A stretch of 64,000 bases of DNA from PALSA-894 sp963757565 (GTDB lineage Bacteria; Pseudomonadota; Alphaproteobacteria; Rhizobiales; Xanthobacteraceae), in contig CAVWSB010000011.1 in the NCBI GenBank assembly GCA_963757565.1, forward strand, positions 310,001-374,000. The letters are read 5' to 3'. Below the pieces are notes generated by a model that was not told the origin of the DNA, ran no database searches, and saw only the letters and a list, made by a program, of their open reading frames with translations. Both the position numbers and the translations under genes were made by a program. Of the stretch, positions 37,233-47,177 are shown one piece after another; position 1 is the first letter of the stretch, and each line of letters begins with the position of its first letter.

Positions 37233-37658
37233 ATGCACAGCCAGATCTATCTGTTCTTCGAAGGCCGCACCGAGGAAGCACTTGCGTTCTATAAAAAGAC
37301 GCTCGGCGCCGAGATCGAGATGATGATGCGCTTCAAGGATGCGCCTGGCCCTCAGGATCCGAATTGCGAGCCGCCGAAAAGCCCTAACGCCGTGATGCAC
37401 TCCACCTTCAAGCTGGCCAACCAGCAGATCATGGCCTCCGATGGCATGTGCAGCGGAAAGACGAATTTCGGCGGCTTCGGACTTTCGCTTTCCCTGAAGA
37501 CGGAAGCCGAGGTCGAGAAGATGTTCGCTGCGCTGGCCGAGGATGGGAAGGTGCAGCAGCCATTGATGAAGACGTTCTTCTCGCCGAAATTCGGTGTCGT
37601 CGCCGACAAGTTCGGCGTGACCTGGATGGTGCTGGTCGAGCAGGCTCCGCCGGGTTAA
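37233..37658 (+). CDS. VOC superfamily protein, PhnB-like
   Basis: 141 residues, glyoxalase/bleomycin-resistance fold of the YjdN/PhnB type: 'IYLFFEGRTEEALAFYKKTL', 'VMHSTFKLANQQIMASDGMC', 'NFGGFGLSLSLKTEAEVEKM', 'TFFSPKFGVVADKFGVTWMV'. It is a second, shorter VOC member of the ECF42 cluster. ATG 37233 is preceded by AAGGAA. Confidence 0.88.
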   Translation: MHSQIYLFFEGRTEEALAFYKKTLGAEIEMMMRFKDAPGPQDPNCEPPKSPNAVMHSTFKLANQQIMASDGMCSGKTNFGGFGLSLSLKTEAEVEKMFAALAEDGKVQQPLMKTFFSPKFGVVADKFGVTWMVLVEQAPPG

Positions 37659-37687
37659 GCGGGACCTCCAATCCGGGAGAGATTTCC

Positions 37688-38041
37688 ATGCCTTACATGT
37701 TGCTGGTGATGGAGCCGTCGGGGCAGCGCGACACGCGCACCCTGCCGGAAGGCCATGAGGCCTACGATAGCATGGTGCGTTTTGGCGAGGGTTTGCGCGC
37801 ACGCGGCATCCTCAAGGCCTCCGACTCGCTCGGCTCTCCGGCGAAAGGCACGCGCGTGCAGGTGCGCGGCGGCAAACGCAGCATGGTCGACGGACCGTTT
37901 GCCGAAGCGAAGGAGATCGTCGGCGGGTTTTTCCTGCTCGATTGTTCCAGGGATGAGGCGCTCGCCGCGGCGAGCGAATGCCCGGCCGCCGCGTTCGCCA
38001 CCATCGAGGTGCGCGAAGTCGGGCCCTGCTGGGAAAAATAG
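37688..38041 (+). CDS. YCII/DGPF domain protein 2
   Basis: 117 residues: 'MPYMLLVMEPSGQRDTRTLP', 'SMVDGPFAEAKEIVGGFFLL', 'FATIEVREVGPCWE'. It lies 29 nt after the VOC gene. It shares the DGPF motif with the proteins at 36757 and 38138 but differs in the N-terminal half, so the three are diverged paralogues and not recent duplicates. Confidence 0.9.
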   Translation: MPYMLLVMEPSGQRDTRTLPEGHEAYDSMVRFGEGLRARGILKASDSLGSPAKGTRVQVRGGKRSMVDGPFAEAKEIVGGFFLLDCSRDEALAAASECPAAAFATIEVREVGPCWEK

Positions 38042-38066
38042 ACGCGCGGAATATTTTTTCCACCCG

Positions 38067-38096
38067 CGTCGAATCCTTGCCGGCCCCGTTCGTCGT
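38067..38096 (+). promoter_or_regulatory. Candidate ECF42-dependent promoter 3 (degenerate)
   Basis: CGTCGA (38067-38072), 18 nt, CGTCGT (38091-38096), followed by CACGTTG much as promoter 1 is followed by CATGTTG. It is weaker than the other two (first base of the -35 element differs, spacer one longer). It lies 41 nt before the third YCII gene. Confidence 0.45.
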
Positions 38097-38137
38097 CACG
38101 TTGTCGGGGAATACTCGCCGGGACACGGGAGAACATC

Positions 38138-38515
38138 ATGCGTTTCATGGCGATCATCAAAGCCACCCAGGACTACGAGGCGGGCCGGCCGCCGAAGCCT
38201 GAACTGATGGCCGCGATGGGCAAGCTGTCCGAAGAGGGGATCAGATCGGGCCGGTATGAAATGGGCGGCGGACTGTTGCCGAGTGCGAAGGGCCACAAGG
38301 TTTCGATGACGGGCGGCAAGGTCCGCGTGATCGATGGTCCTTTTACCGAGACCAAGGAAGTGATCGGTGGCTTCGCGATCCTGAACTATGGATCGCACGA
38401 GGAGGCGATCGATGGCGCAAAGGAAGTCCTCAAGATTCATGCAGATTGCGGGATCACCGATCTTGAAATCGAGATTCGCCAGATGTGGGACGCGCCGCCC
38501 TGTCAGCCGCAGTGA
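38138..38515 (+). CDS. YCII/DGPF domain protein 3
   Basis: 125 residues: 'MRFMAIIKATQDYEAGRPPK', 'RVIDGPFTETKEVIGGFAIL', 'DLEIEIRQMWDAPPC'. Most similar to YCII protein 1 (shared start and end motifs). It heads the third unit, followed by the SRPBCC and sigma-factor genes. Confidence 0.9.
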   Translation: MRFMAIIKATQDYEAGRPPKPELMAAMGKLSEEGIRSGRYEMGGGLLPSAKGHKVSMTGGKVRVIDGPFTETKEVIGGFAILNYGSHEEAIDGAKEVLKIHADCGITDLEIEIRQMWDAPPCQPQ

Positions 38516-38527
38516 AGGAGCGGGCAC

Positions 38528-39064
38528 ATGCTGAAGATTGCACTGATTATTGTCGGCATCATCGCCGCCGGCATCGCCTGCGTTCTGATCGTCGCGGTGT
38601 TCCGCCCGAACACGTTCACCGTGCAGCGCACCGCCAGCATCAAGGCGCCGCCGGAGAAGATCTTCCCGTTCATCGACGACTTCAAGCAATGGCCGGTGTG
38701 GTCGCCGTTCGAGAACATCGACCCGGACATGAAACGCACCTACGGGCCAAAGACCGCCGGCGAAGGCGCGACCTATAGCTGGGAGGGCAACAAGAACATC
38801 GGCTCCGGGAGCATGGAAATCCTCGACGCGCCCGCGCCGCGCCAAGTCACCATCAAGCTCGATTTCACCCGGCCGTTCGAGGCGCACAACGTCGCCGAGT
38901 TCACGCTGGTGCCGGCGGGCGACGCCACGAATGTGACGTGGGCGATGCGCGGACCGGTGCCGTATTTCTTCCGGATCATGCACATGGTGATGAACATGGA
39001 CAAGATGGTCGGCGGGCAGTTCGACAAGGGCCTCGCGGACCTGAAAGCCGCGGCCGAGAAGTGA
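38528..39064 (+). CDS. Membrane-anchored SRPBCC (polyketide cyclase-like) protein
   Basis: 178 residues: one N-terminal transmembrane helix ('LKIALIIVGIIAAGIACVLI') and then an SRPBCC hydrophobic-pocket domain ('TVQRTASIKAPPEKIFPFID', 'FKQWPVWSPFENIDPDMKRT', 'GGQFDKGLADLKAAAE'). It is 12 nt after YCII 3 and 41 nt before the sigma-factor GTG, so it is part of the same unit. Ligand unknown. Confidence 0.88.
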   Translation: MLKIALIIVGIIAAGIACVLIVAVFRPNTFTVQRTASIKAPPEKIFPFIDDFKQWPVWSPFENIDPDMKRTYGPKTAGEGATYSWEGNKNIGSGSMEILDAPAPRQVTIKLDFTRPFEAHNVAEFTLVPAGDATNVTWAMRGPVPYFFRIMHMVMNMDKMVGGQFDKGLADLKAAAEK

Positions 39065-39105
39065 CGGGCTTGCCCGCCGGGATGGAGTTGCCGTAACCGG
39101 GAGCC

Positions 39106-40358
39106 GTGACGGCTCCCGACACCCATAGCGCCATCGCGGCGATCTGGCGCATCGAGCAGGCGAAGATCATCGCCGGCCTCGCGCGCATCGTGCGCGATGT
39201 CGGCCTCGCCGAGGAGTTGGCGCAGGATGCGCTGGTCATCGCGCTCAAACGCTGGCCCGAGCAGGGCATTCCGGACAACCCCGGCGCCTGGCTGATGGCG
39301 ACCGCGAAGAACAAGGCGCTCGACGCGCGCCGCCGCGCGAAGCTGATCGCGCGCAAGCACGAGGAGATCGGCCGCGAGATGGACGAGCAGGACCTGCCCG
39401 ATCTCGACGCGGCGCTCGACGACGACATCGGCGACGATCTGCTGCGGCTGATCTTCACCTCCTGCCATCCGGTGCTCTCGACCGAGGCGCGCGTCGCGCT
39501 GACGCTGCGGCTGATCGGCGGGCTGACCACCGAAGAGATCGCGCGCGCGTTTCTGGTGCCGGAGCCAACCGTCGCGCAGCGCATCGTGCGCGCCAAGCGC
39601 ACACTCAGCGAAGCCAGGGTGCCGTTCGAGGTGCCGAGTGGAGACGCGCTCGACGAGCGGCTCGCCTCGGTGCTGGAGGTGATCTACCTCGTGTTCAACG
39701 AGGGCTACTCGGCGACCGCCGGCGAGGACTGGGTGCGCCCCGCGCTGTGCGAGGAAGCGCTGCGGCTTGGGCGCATTCTTGCCGAACTCGCGCCGACCGA
39801 AGCCGGAGGTGCACGGCCTTGTGGCGCTGATGGAAATCCAGGCCTCGCGGCTTGGCGCGCGGGTGAGCGCGACGGGCGAGCCGGTGCTGCTGCTCGATCA
39901 AAATCGCGCGCGCTGGGATCAGCTTGCTGATCCGCCGCGGGCTTGCGGCGCTGGCGCGCGCCGAACGGTTGAACGAACAACGCGGGCCGTACGTGCTGCA
40001 GGCCGCCATCGCGGCGTGCCACGCACGCGCGCGAACCGCGGACCGGACCGACTGGTCGCGCATCGCCGAGATCTATGCGGAGCTGGCGGAGCGCACGCCA
40101 TCGCCGGTGATCGAGCTCAATCGTGCGGTCGCGGTGTCGATGGCGCAGGGGCCGGCGGCGGGCCTCGAACTGGTTGATGCGCTCACCGCCGAGCCGACGC
40201 TGAAGACCTATCACCTGCTGCCGAGCGTGCGCGGCGATTTCCTCAAGAAACTTGGCCGCAATGCCGAGGCGCGCGCCGAGTTCGAGCGCGCCGCGTCGCT
40301 GACGCAGAACGCGCGCGAGCGCAAGCTGCTGCTCGACCGCGCCGCCGCGCTGTCGTGA
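39106..40358 (+). CDS. ECF sigma factor, ECF42-type with C-terminal extension, two +1 frame changes
   Basis: About 416 residues when joined. Sigma region 2 ('LARIVRDVGLAEELAQDALV', 'GAWLMATAKNKALDARRR') and region 4 ('GLTTEEIARAFLVPEPTVAQ') are followed by a long C-terminal extension that is helical and TPR-like, as in ECF42. The extension has 'IYLVFNEGYSATAGEDWVRP' in the first frame, 'EVHGLVALMEIQASRL' in the second and 'GPYVLQAAIAACHARART' in the third. Frame changes are near 39805 and 39925, both +1. No anti-sigma gene is present, as expected for ECF42, whose C-terminal domain is needed for activity. GTG start. Confidence 0.85.
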
Positions 40359-41855
40359 TGCATCACTGGCGCCGCACCGAATCGTGGTTCGCGGCGCACT
40401 TGTACGATCACGACACGCGCGCTGCGTTGATCGCCATCGCGCTGTTTTCTATTGCCGGCGCGTTCTTCCTCACCGGGCTGAAGGCCGCGCAGGATGTGTT
40501 CATCGACGCGGCCGAAGCCTATGCGTGGGGGCAGACGCTGCTCGGCGGCTACGGCCGCCATCCGCCGATGACCGGCTGGATCGCGCACCTCTGGTACAGC
40601 GTGTTTCCCGCCGCCGACTGGGCCTCCTACGCGCTCTCGCGCGTGATGACCTTCGTGACGCTGGCGGCGCTTTATTTCATCGCGCGCCGCGTCGCCGGGC
40701 CACGCCGCGCGCTGTTCGTCGTGCTGGTGATGATGCTCTACCCGCTGTTTCACACCAAGGGCGAGCGCTTCAACAATTATCAGGTGCTGCTGGCGTGGCT
40801 GCCGGTGCTGGTGCTCACGTTCCTGATCGCGTTCGAGAGGCGCACCGCGCTGTGGGGCGCGCTGCTGGGTTTGGCCGCGGCCGCCTGCACGCTGACGATC
40901 TATTCCGGGTTGATCGGCCTTGCCGCCGTGGGGCTCGCGGCACTGATCCACCCGGATCGCATGCGCTTCCTGCGCTCACCCGCACCATGGGTCGCGCTGC
41001 CGGTCTATCTCGTGGCGCTGATCCCGCATGTGCTGTGGCTCGATCAAATGGAATTACCCGACGCTGCAATGGGCGAGCTCGTTGGCCGAGCAGCCGGGCG
41101 GCGTGCTGCACACGCTCGACTATCTCGGGCATCACCTGGCGCTTGTCGCGATCCCGGTTGTGATCGGCGCCGCGCTGCTCTGGCCGTGGCGGCGCGGGGC
41201 GCGTGAAATCGCTACGCGCGCGCCGGATGCGTTTCTCGTGCTGGTCATATGCGCCGTGCTGGTGTTCCTCGCGCCCGCCGTCGCGCTCGTGATGGGAAGT
41301 TATCTGCGGCTCGACTGGGGCAATCCGCTGTTCTTTCTCGTGCCGCTGGCGCTGCTCGTGCTTGTGCCGCTACGCATGACCCACCGTGCGGTGGCGCGCG
41401 CCGCCATCGTGGCGACCGCGTTCACGCTTGTGCTGCTCGCCGCCTCGCCGGTCTATCCGTGGGTGAATTATCGGCTGCGCCCGGTCGGGGGCTCGCACGC
41501 GCCGTATCACGAGATCGCCGATGAGCTGACGAAGCTATGGCACGCGCGCTTTCATTCGCCGCTGCCGATCGTGGTCGGCGGCTACGAGGTCGCCGCTTAC
41601 GTGGTGTTCTACAGCCCGGATCACCCGAAAATGTATGCGGACTTCGACCCGGCGCTCTCGCCCTGGCTCGATCTGCCGGACGACCTGAAGAAGGGCTTTG
41701 TCGGCGCCTGTGCGCCCTACGCGCCGGAGTGTATCGCGAAGCTCGATGCGCTCGATCCGAACGCCGAAAAGCTGGATGTCTCGGTCACGCGCCGCATTGG
41801 CGACGTGACGGGCGACACGATGATCTACGCGGTGCGGATTTCGAAGCCGAAGTAG
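40358..41855 (+). CDS. GT39/ArnT-like membrane glycosyltransferase 1, one +1 frame change
   Basis: About 498 residues with 10 or more membrane helices and a C-terminal periplasmic domain. The N-terminal acidic loop ('AEAYAWGQTLLGGYGRHPPM', with D/E residues typical of the PMT/ArnT active site) and 'PAADWASYALSRVMTFV' mark the family. One +1 frame change occurs near 41040; the continuation is 'IKWNYPTLQWASSLAEQPGG'. These enzymes transfer a sugar from a polyprenyl-phosphate donor to lipid A, glycan or protein on the periplasmic side. ATG 40358 overlaps the sigma-factor stop by one base, probably by chance packing. Confidence 0.8.
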
Positions 41856-41909
41856 AGCGGCGGGCTTACTTCACCTCTCGGGAGAGGTCGGATCGCGCCG
41901 CGATCCGGG

Positions 41910-42705
41910 TTACTCCGCCGCGACGCGGGCCTCTTCGGGGAACGGCAGCAACTCGACCGGCCCATGACGGCGCGCCACGATCAGGTGCTTCTGCGGCACC
42001 AGCTTCCAGTGCGCACGGTCGGTGTCGAGCGGCTCGGACACGACCACGACATTGTTGCTCGACTCGCGATAATACAGCGTGTTCGGCGTGTCGTTGTTGG
42101 AATAGCGAAACGCATAAAGGTTCTCGCCGTCCGCCAGCGCCGAAGTGAAGCGCAGCGGCTCGGTGGTGCCGCTCGCCCGCACCATGTCGGTGAGAACGTT
42201 AAGCGTGCGCATCGTGGCGGCGACCGGATCGGTCTCGGCACCCGCACCGAGGATCGCCAGGAACACCGCCTCGGAGTCCGTGGTGCCGACGCGGCTCTTG
42301 TAGAGATCGTCCGGGATCAGCGCCTCGACGCGGCGGCGGATCAGCGACCAGTCACCGACCTGTCCGTTGTGCATGAACAGCCAGCTTGCCGAACGCGAAC
42401 GGGTGGCAATTCGGCCGCGTCGTCGGCGTGCCGGTCGAGGCGCGCACATGCGCGAAGAAGAGATGCGAGCGGATGTGACGGCAGAGGTGGCGCAGGTTCT
42501 CGTCGGACCAGGCCGGCCGCACTTCGCGGTAAAGCCCCGGTTCGAGATCCTGCGCATCGTACCAGCCGAGGCCAAAGCCATCGCCATTGGTCGAGGCGTT
42601 CCCTTCCAGCGCCCGCAAGCTCTGCACCACCAGCGAATGCGATGGCGCGGTCACGTATCGCTCGAGTTTGATGGATTCCCCGCGGTAGGCGATCCAGCGG
42701 CACAT
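41910..42705 (-). CDS. Class II glutamine amidotransferase, YafJ-like, one +1 frame change
   Basis: About 264 residues. After Met removal the catalytic cysteine would be N-terminal ('MCRWIAYRGESIKLERYVTA'). Further Ntn-hydrolase signatures: 'STNGDGFGLGWYD', 'FFAHVRASTG' and, after a frame change near 42385, 'LFMHNGQVGDW' and 'GTTDSEAVFLAIL'. YafJ-type proteins hydrolyse glutamine or gamma-glutamyl amides; the exact role is unknown. Divergently placed between glycosyltransferase genes. Confidence 0.85.
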
Positions 42706-42813
42706 CGGCGGCTCCTTCAGGCGTGATGATAACGCCTGAATCGGTGAAAATATCGCTGCGTCGGCCCCTTTGAAACGTAAAATTTGACGATTTTCGGGTG
42801 TTTGGGCCGTCGT

Positions 42814-43947
42814 TTAGCGCTGTCGCCAGACGAACGCGGCGCTGACCACGTAATTCCACACCGCCCCCATCAGCGCGCCGCCCAGCCCCGCGATCCACCA
42901 TTTCGGGTCGTAACGATAAATTACGCTGGCGATGCCGACGTTGGAAATGGCGCCGACCGCGCAGATCACCTGGAAGCCGATCAGGCCTGTGAGAAAGCGC
43001 CAGCCCGCCAGCCGCTGGTCGCGGTAGGTGAACATGTTGTTGAGCACGAAATTCCAGGTGATCGCCGCGAACGTCGCGATGGTCTGCGCCCAGCCGAACT
43101 GAATGCCGAAGCCGAGCGCAAACTGCAGCGTTGCCATGTGGATCGCGATGCCGGTGAGGCCGACCAGGCAGAACAGCAGGAAGCGAAACGACACCGCATC
43201 GTTGGTGAGTTTGGCAAGGATCAGCGCGGCGAAATCGAGCGCGACGCGCGTGTCGAGTTTGCTCTCGCCATGTTGGCGCTCGCCAAACACGAACGGCAGC
43301 TCGGCGATGCGCAAGCTTCCGCGCGCGGTCGCCACAATGTCGAGCAGGATCTTGAAGCCCTGCGAGGAGAGCTGCGGCGCCAGCTCCTCGAAACGGTCGC
43401 GCCGCATCATGAAGAAGCCGCTCATCGGATCGCTCAGCGTGACGCCGAGCAGGCGGCGCGTCATCGCGTTCGACACGCGGCTTGCCTGCTCGCGGCTCGC
43501 GCTCGAGAGTCCGGCGGCCGAAGCACCCTCCGCAAAGCGGCTCGCGACCGCAAGATCGACGCCGGCGCGCAATCGTTCGAGCATTGCGGTGAGCAGCGTC
43601 TCGTCGTGCTGCAGATCCGCGTCCATCACGGCGACGTATGCGGCTTGCGAACTCAGCATGCCCTCGATGCACGCGCCGGCAAGCCCGCGCCGGCCGATGC
43701 GCCGCACGCAGCGTACGCGCGCATCGCCCGCGCCGATCTCGCGCGCGACCGTCGCGGTGCCGTCCGGCGAATTGTCGTCGACGAAAATGACTTCCCACGC
43801 GAGGCCGTCGAGCGTGCGCGCGAGCTTCTCCACCAGCAGCGGAATATTGTCGCGTTCCTTGTAGGTCGGAACCACGACGCTCAATTCCGGCGCGGGCCGC
43901 GTCGCGGCGACGGGCGCAGGCGCGAGCGCTGGCGAAACGGTGCTCAT
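42814..43947 (-). CDS. Polyprenyl-phosphate glycosyltransferase fused to GtrA membrane domain (DPM1-GtrA)
   Basis: 377 residues. The GT2 domain (about 25-245) has 'ELSVVVPTYKERDNIPLLVE', 'VIFVDDNSPDGTA', 'YVAVMDADLQHDE' (the DxD-like metal site) and 'MSGFFMMRRDRFEELAPQ'. The C-terminal GtrA domain (about 255-377) has four helices ('FLLFCLVGLTGIAIHMATLQ', 'NFVLNNMFTYRDQRLAGW'). It should move a sugar from a nucleotide donor onto polyprenyl phosphate and help flip it, supplying the neighbouring GT39 enzymes. ATG 43947 gives the normal start; upstream in-frame codons are not conserved in type. Confidence 0.88.
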   Translation of the reverse strand: MSTVSPALAPAPVAATRPAPELSVVVPTYKERDNIPLLVEKLARTLDGLAWEVIFVDDNSPDGTATVAREIGAGDARVRCVRRIGRRGLAGACIEGMLSSQAAYVAVMDADLQHDETLLTAMLERLRAGVDLAVASRFAEGASAAGLSSASREQASRVSNAMTRRLLGVTLSDPMSGFFMMRRDRFEELAPQLSSQGFKILLDIVATARGSLRIAELPFVFGERQHGESKLDTRVALDFAALILAKLTNDAVSFRFLLFCLVGLTGIAIHMATLQFALGFGIQFGWAQTIATFAAITWNFVLNNMFTYRDQRLAGWRFLTGLIGFQVICAVGAISNVGIASVIYRYDPKWWIAGLGGALMGAVWNYVVSAAFVWRQR

Positions 43948-44044
43948 TGCGGTCGTGATAGGCGAGGGCGGCGCGCATTTCAATGCGGATGGACGCTTCC
44001 GGAGGCGCATGCGATAGACCCTTCCGCTCCACGAGGTTGATGAT

Positions 44045-45566
44045 TTGCGGCCGCTTTCTCTCTGCAACGATGCGCTTTCGCGCCTGGTCGATGGGCTCGC
44101 CGATCCGGCGCGGCGGCGGCGCGCGGCACTGACGTTCGTGTTTTGCTATGCGGTGCTCTGGTTCGTCTATGCGCTGATCGCGAAATCGAGCCAGGACCTC
44201 AATGCCGACATGGCCGAGATGATCGTCTGGTCGCGCGAACTGGCGTGGGGCTATCCGAAGCATCCGCCGCTGCTCGCCGCGATGCTGTGGGGCTGGTTCA
44301 AGATATTTCCGCTCGCCGACTGGTCCTACCTGCTGCTGTCAGCGGTGACGCTCGCGGCGGGAATTTGGCTCGCGATCGAACTGTCGGCCAAATGGCTCGA
44401 GCGGCAGAAGCTCGCCGCGGTGCCGTTTCTGCTCGCCGCGATCCCGTTCTACAATTTCCTCGGTTTGAAATGGGACCAGAACTCCGTGCTGATCCCGCTC
44501 TGGGCGCTCGCCATGTGGGCGATGCTGCGTGCGCTCGACACGCGCCACGCGGGCTGGGCGGCGCTGGCGGGGCTCGCGGCGGCCGCGGCGATGCTGTCGA
44601 AATACTGGTCGGCATTTCTTGCTGGTGGCGCTCGCACTCGCGGCTCTCGCGCACCCGAGGCGCCGCGATTATTTCCGCTCCGCGGCGCCGTGGGTGACGG
44701 CGGGTCTGTTTCTTGTTGCCATCGCACCGCATGTGGCGTGGCTGATCCGCGAGGATTTCCCGCCGATCACCTGGGTGGCGACGCGGCGCATTTCGGAATC
44801 GTTTGGCGACACGCTGCGCTCGATGGTCGAGTTTCTCGCCGGCACGGCGGGCTATGCGGCCGCGGCGATCGCGCTGGCGCTGTTTTTCATCCGGCCGCGA
44901 CCGCTGGCGCTGGCGGACGGATTTCTCCCGCGCGATGAACGCCGCGGTGCCGCGATCCTGTTCTGGACCCCGCTGCTGCTGCCGATCGTGCCCGCGCTGA
45001 TCAAGAACATCGCGTTGCTCTCGCTCTGGAACACGCCGGCGCTCAATCTGCTGCCCGTCATGCTGCTCGGCTCGCCGCTGGTGACGGTGTCGCGCGCCGC
45101 GGTGCTGCGCCTCGCGCAGGTCATGACGGCGATCACGCTCGTGATCGTCGCCGTGTCGCCCTTCATCGGGTACGCGTTGCTGAAGTCCGGCGTCGAGAAC
45201 AATGCCGCCTATGCGCGCCTTGTGATGCAGGAAACCGAGCGCGCGTGGCACAACGCGACCAACAAGCCGCTCAAGCTGATCGGAGGACCGTTCGTGCTGG
45301 TGAGCACGGCATCGTTCTACGGGAGCGACCAACCGTCGACGTACGCCGATCTCTCGCCCTATCTTTCGCCCTGGGTGAGCGACGAACGCATTGCGCGCGA
45401 CGGGATGGCGATCATGTGCGACGAAGGGCCGTTCTGCACGATCCTGCATGACAAGATCGCGGAACGCTTCGGCAAACCGCTCACACGTGTCACGCTCGAG
45501 CGGCGCTGGCTCTGGTTCACCAGTGCGCCCGCACGCTTCGAGATCACGATCGTTCCGCCGCGATGA
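44045..45566 (+). CDS. GT39/ArnT-like membrane glycosyltransferase 2, one +1 frame change
   Basis: About 506 residues; close paralogue of the next gene and more distant from the one at 40358. N-terminal active-site loop 'KSSQDLNADMAEMIVWSREL' (two Asp), then 'GYPKHPPLLAAMLWGWFKIF' and 'AAAAMLSKYWS'. A +1 frame change occurs near 44620. The rest is intact ('FRSAAPWVTAGLFLVAIAPH', 'DFPPITWVATRRISESFGDT'), with a periplasmic C-terminal domain ending 'FEITIVPPR'. The start appears to be TTG at 44045. Divergent from the DPM1-GtrA gene and 4-nt overlapping with the next gene. Confidence 0.8.
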
Positions 45567-47089
45567 ACATGCTGGCACCCTTCGAACGCATGATCGACGC
45601 GCTGACCGACCCGGCGCGGCGCGAGCGCGCGGTGCTGTGGCTGCTCACTGCCTATTGCTTTGCGTGGTCGCTCTACGGCGTGATCGCCAAGGGCAGTCAG
45701 GACATCCATTTCGACATGGGCGAGATGGTGGCGTGGTCGCGCGATGCCGGCATCGGCACGCCGAAGCATCCGCCGCTCGCCGCATGGCTTGTCGGCGCGT
45801 GGTTCAAGGTCTTCCCGCAGGACGACTGGGCCTATTACGTGTTCGCGATGGTGATGGCGACCGTCGCGCTGTGGATCGCATGGCGCGTCTCGGAGCGCTA
45901 TCTCGACGGCGAGAAGCGCGTCGCCGGCCTGCTGTTGCTGACCTTCATCCCGTTCTTCAATTTCCACGCGCTGAAATACAACGCCAACACGGTGCTGATC
46001 CCGCTCTGGGCGCTCGCCACCTGGTGCTTCCTGCGCTCGTTCGAGACGCGCAATGCACAGTGGGCGGCGCTCGCGGGCGCCGCGCGCCGCGGCCGCCATG
46101 CTGGGGAAATACTGGTCGATCTTCCTGCTCGCGGGGCTTGGCATCGCGGCGCTCGCCGATCAGCGCCGCGGCGAGATATTTCCGCTCCGCCGCGCCCTGG
46201 GTGACGATCGCGGCGGGCGCGATCCTGTTCGCGCCGCATGTCGTCTGGCTCGTCGCGCAGCGATTTTGCGCCGTTCACCTATGCGGTCGAGTCGCACACC
46301 GTTCGACGCTGGCGAGTGCGGCGCTCTCCGGCGCTGGATTCCTCGCCGGCGTCGCCGGCTATATCGCGGCGCCGGCCGCGATCGGTGCTGGTCATGCGCG
46401 CGCCCCGGCATGGCGGCGGTCGCCGACACGCTGTGGCCGCCGGATGCGCCGAGCGCCGCCTCGTGCTGGTCGCGTTCGTCGCGCCGTTGATCCTGCCCGT
46501 GTTCGCCGCGATGCTGGCTGCAGGTCGAGATCGTATCGCTGTGGGCGATGTGCGCGATGACGCTGCTGCCGCGTCGGTGCTGCTGTCGTCGCCGCTGCTG
46601 TCGGTCACACGCCGCGCGGCCAGCGCCGCTGCTGCCGCCGCAATCGCGCTTCCGGTGCTGATGGTGCTGGCGGCGCCGTTCATCGCGCTCGTGGATCCAT
46701 CGCGCAGGGCGTGCCGAATTACGCGACCCACTACCGGCAGCTCGCGCAGGCGGTCGATACGAGTCTGGCATGGGGACGTCAACACGCCGCTGCGCTACCT
46801 CGGCAGCTACACCAACATCGTCAATGGCGTGTCGTTCTATCTGCCGGAGCATCCCTCGACGCTGGACATCGTGCGATCCGGCTTCCACGCCGTGGTCGGA
46901 CGCGCGCGACGTCGAAACGCGCCGGCGTCGCCCTGGTATGTCCCGAGCCCGAAGCGATCTGCATGCTCTCGCTCGAACCAGCGTGCGCGGCGACCTGCCG
47001 CGCCACGCCGTGACGCTGTCGCGCACACTACTGGCGGCGAGCGCGATGCGCCCGTGCGCTACGTCATCGTGATCGTGCCGCCGGCGTGA
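45563..47089 (+). pseudogene. GT39/ArnT-like membrane glycosyltransferase 3, multiply frameshifted
   Basis: Paralogue of the preceding gene, sharing 'HFDMGEMVAWSRD', 'GTPKHPPLAAWLVGAWFKVF', 'ALKYNANTVLIPLWALA' and a C-terminal 'LGSYTNIVNGVSFYLPEHPS'. The first 170 codons are intact. From about 46080 the reading frame changes at least six times (near 46085, 46185, 46255, 46300, 46440, 46880 and beyond), including one change not explained by a single inserted base. This density is several times that of other genes in the window, so either real decay or a locally poor consensus applies. Expected intact length is about 505 residues. Confidence 0.7.
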
Positions 47090-47096
47090 TGTGTCC

Positions 47097-47164
47097 GCCG
47101 CTTCCCGCGCAAGCGGGAATCCAGAATTGAGGACTGGGTCCCCGCTTTCGCGGGGACGAGCGGC
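47097..47164. repeat. Dispersed palindromic repeat
   Basis: Reverse-orientation copy of the 14598-14677 repeat: TTCCCGCgcaaGCGGGAA and TCCCCGCtttcGCGGGGA, separated by 'TCCAGAATTGAGGACTGGG'. It lies between convergent genes (GT39-3 and ahcY), where it could act as a bidirectional transcription stop. Confidence 0.75.
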
Positions 47165-47177
47165 AGAGGAGGGCGCC

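Noticed and set aside
42341..44263. A 640-codon open frame on the minus strand overlapping the amidotransferase and glycosyltransferase genes
   Set aside because: It is out of frame with two well-supported proteins, is Arg/Ala-rich and has no recognisable motif; long shadow frames are normal at this GC content.
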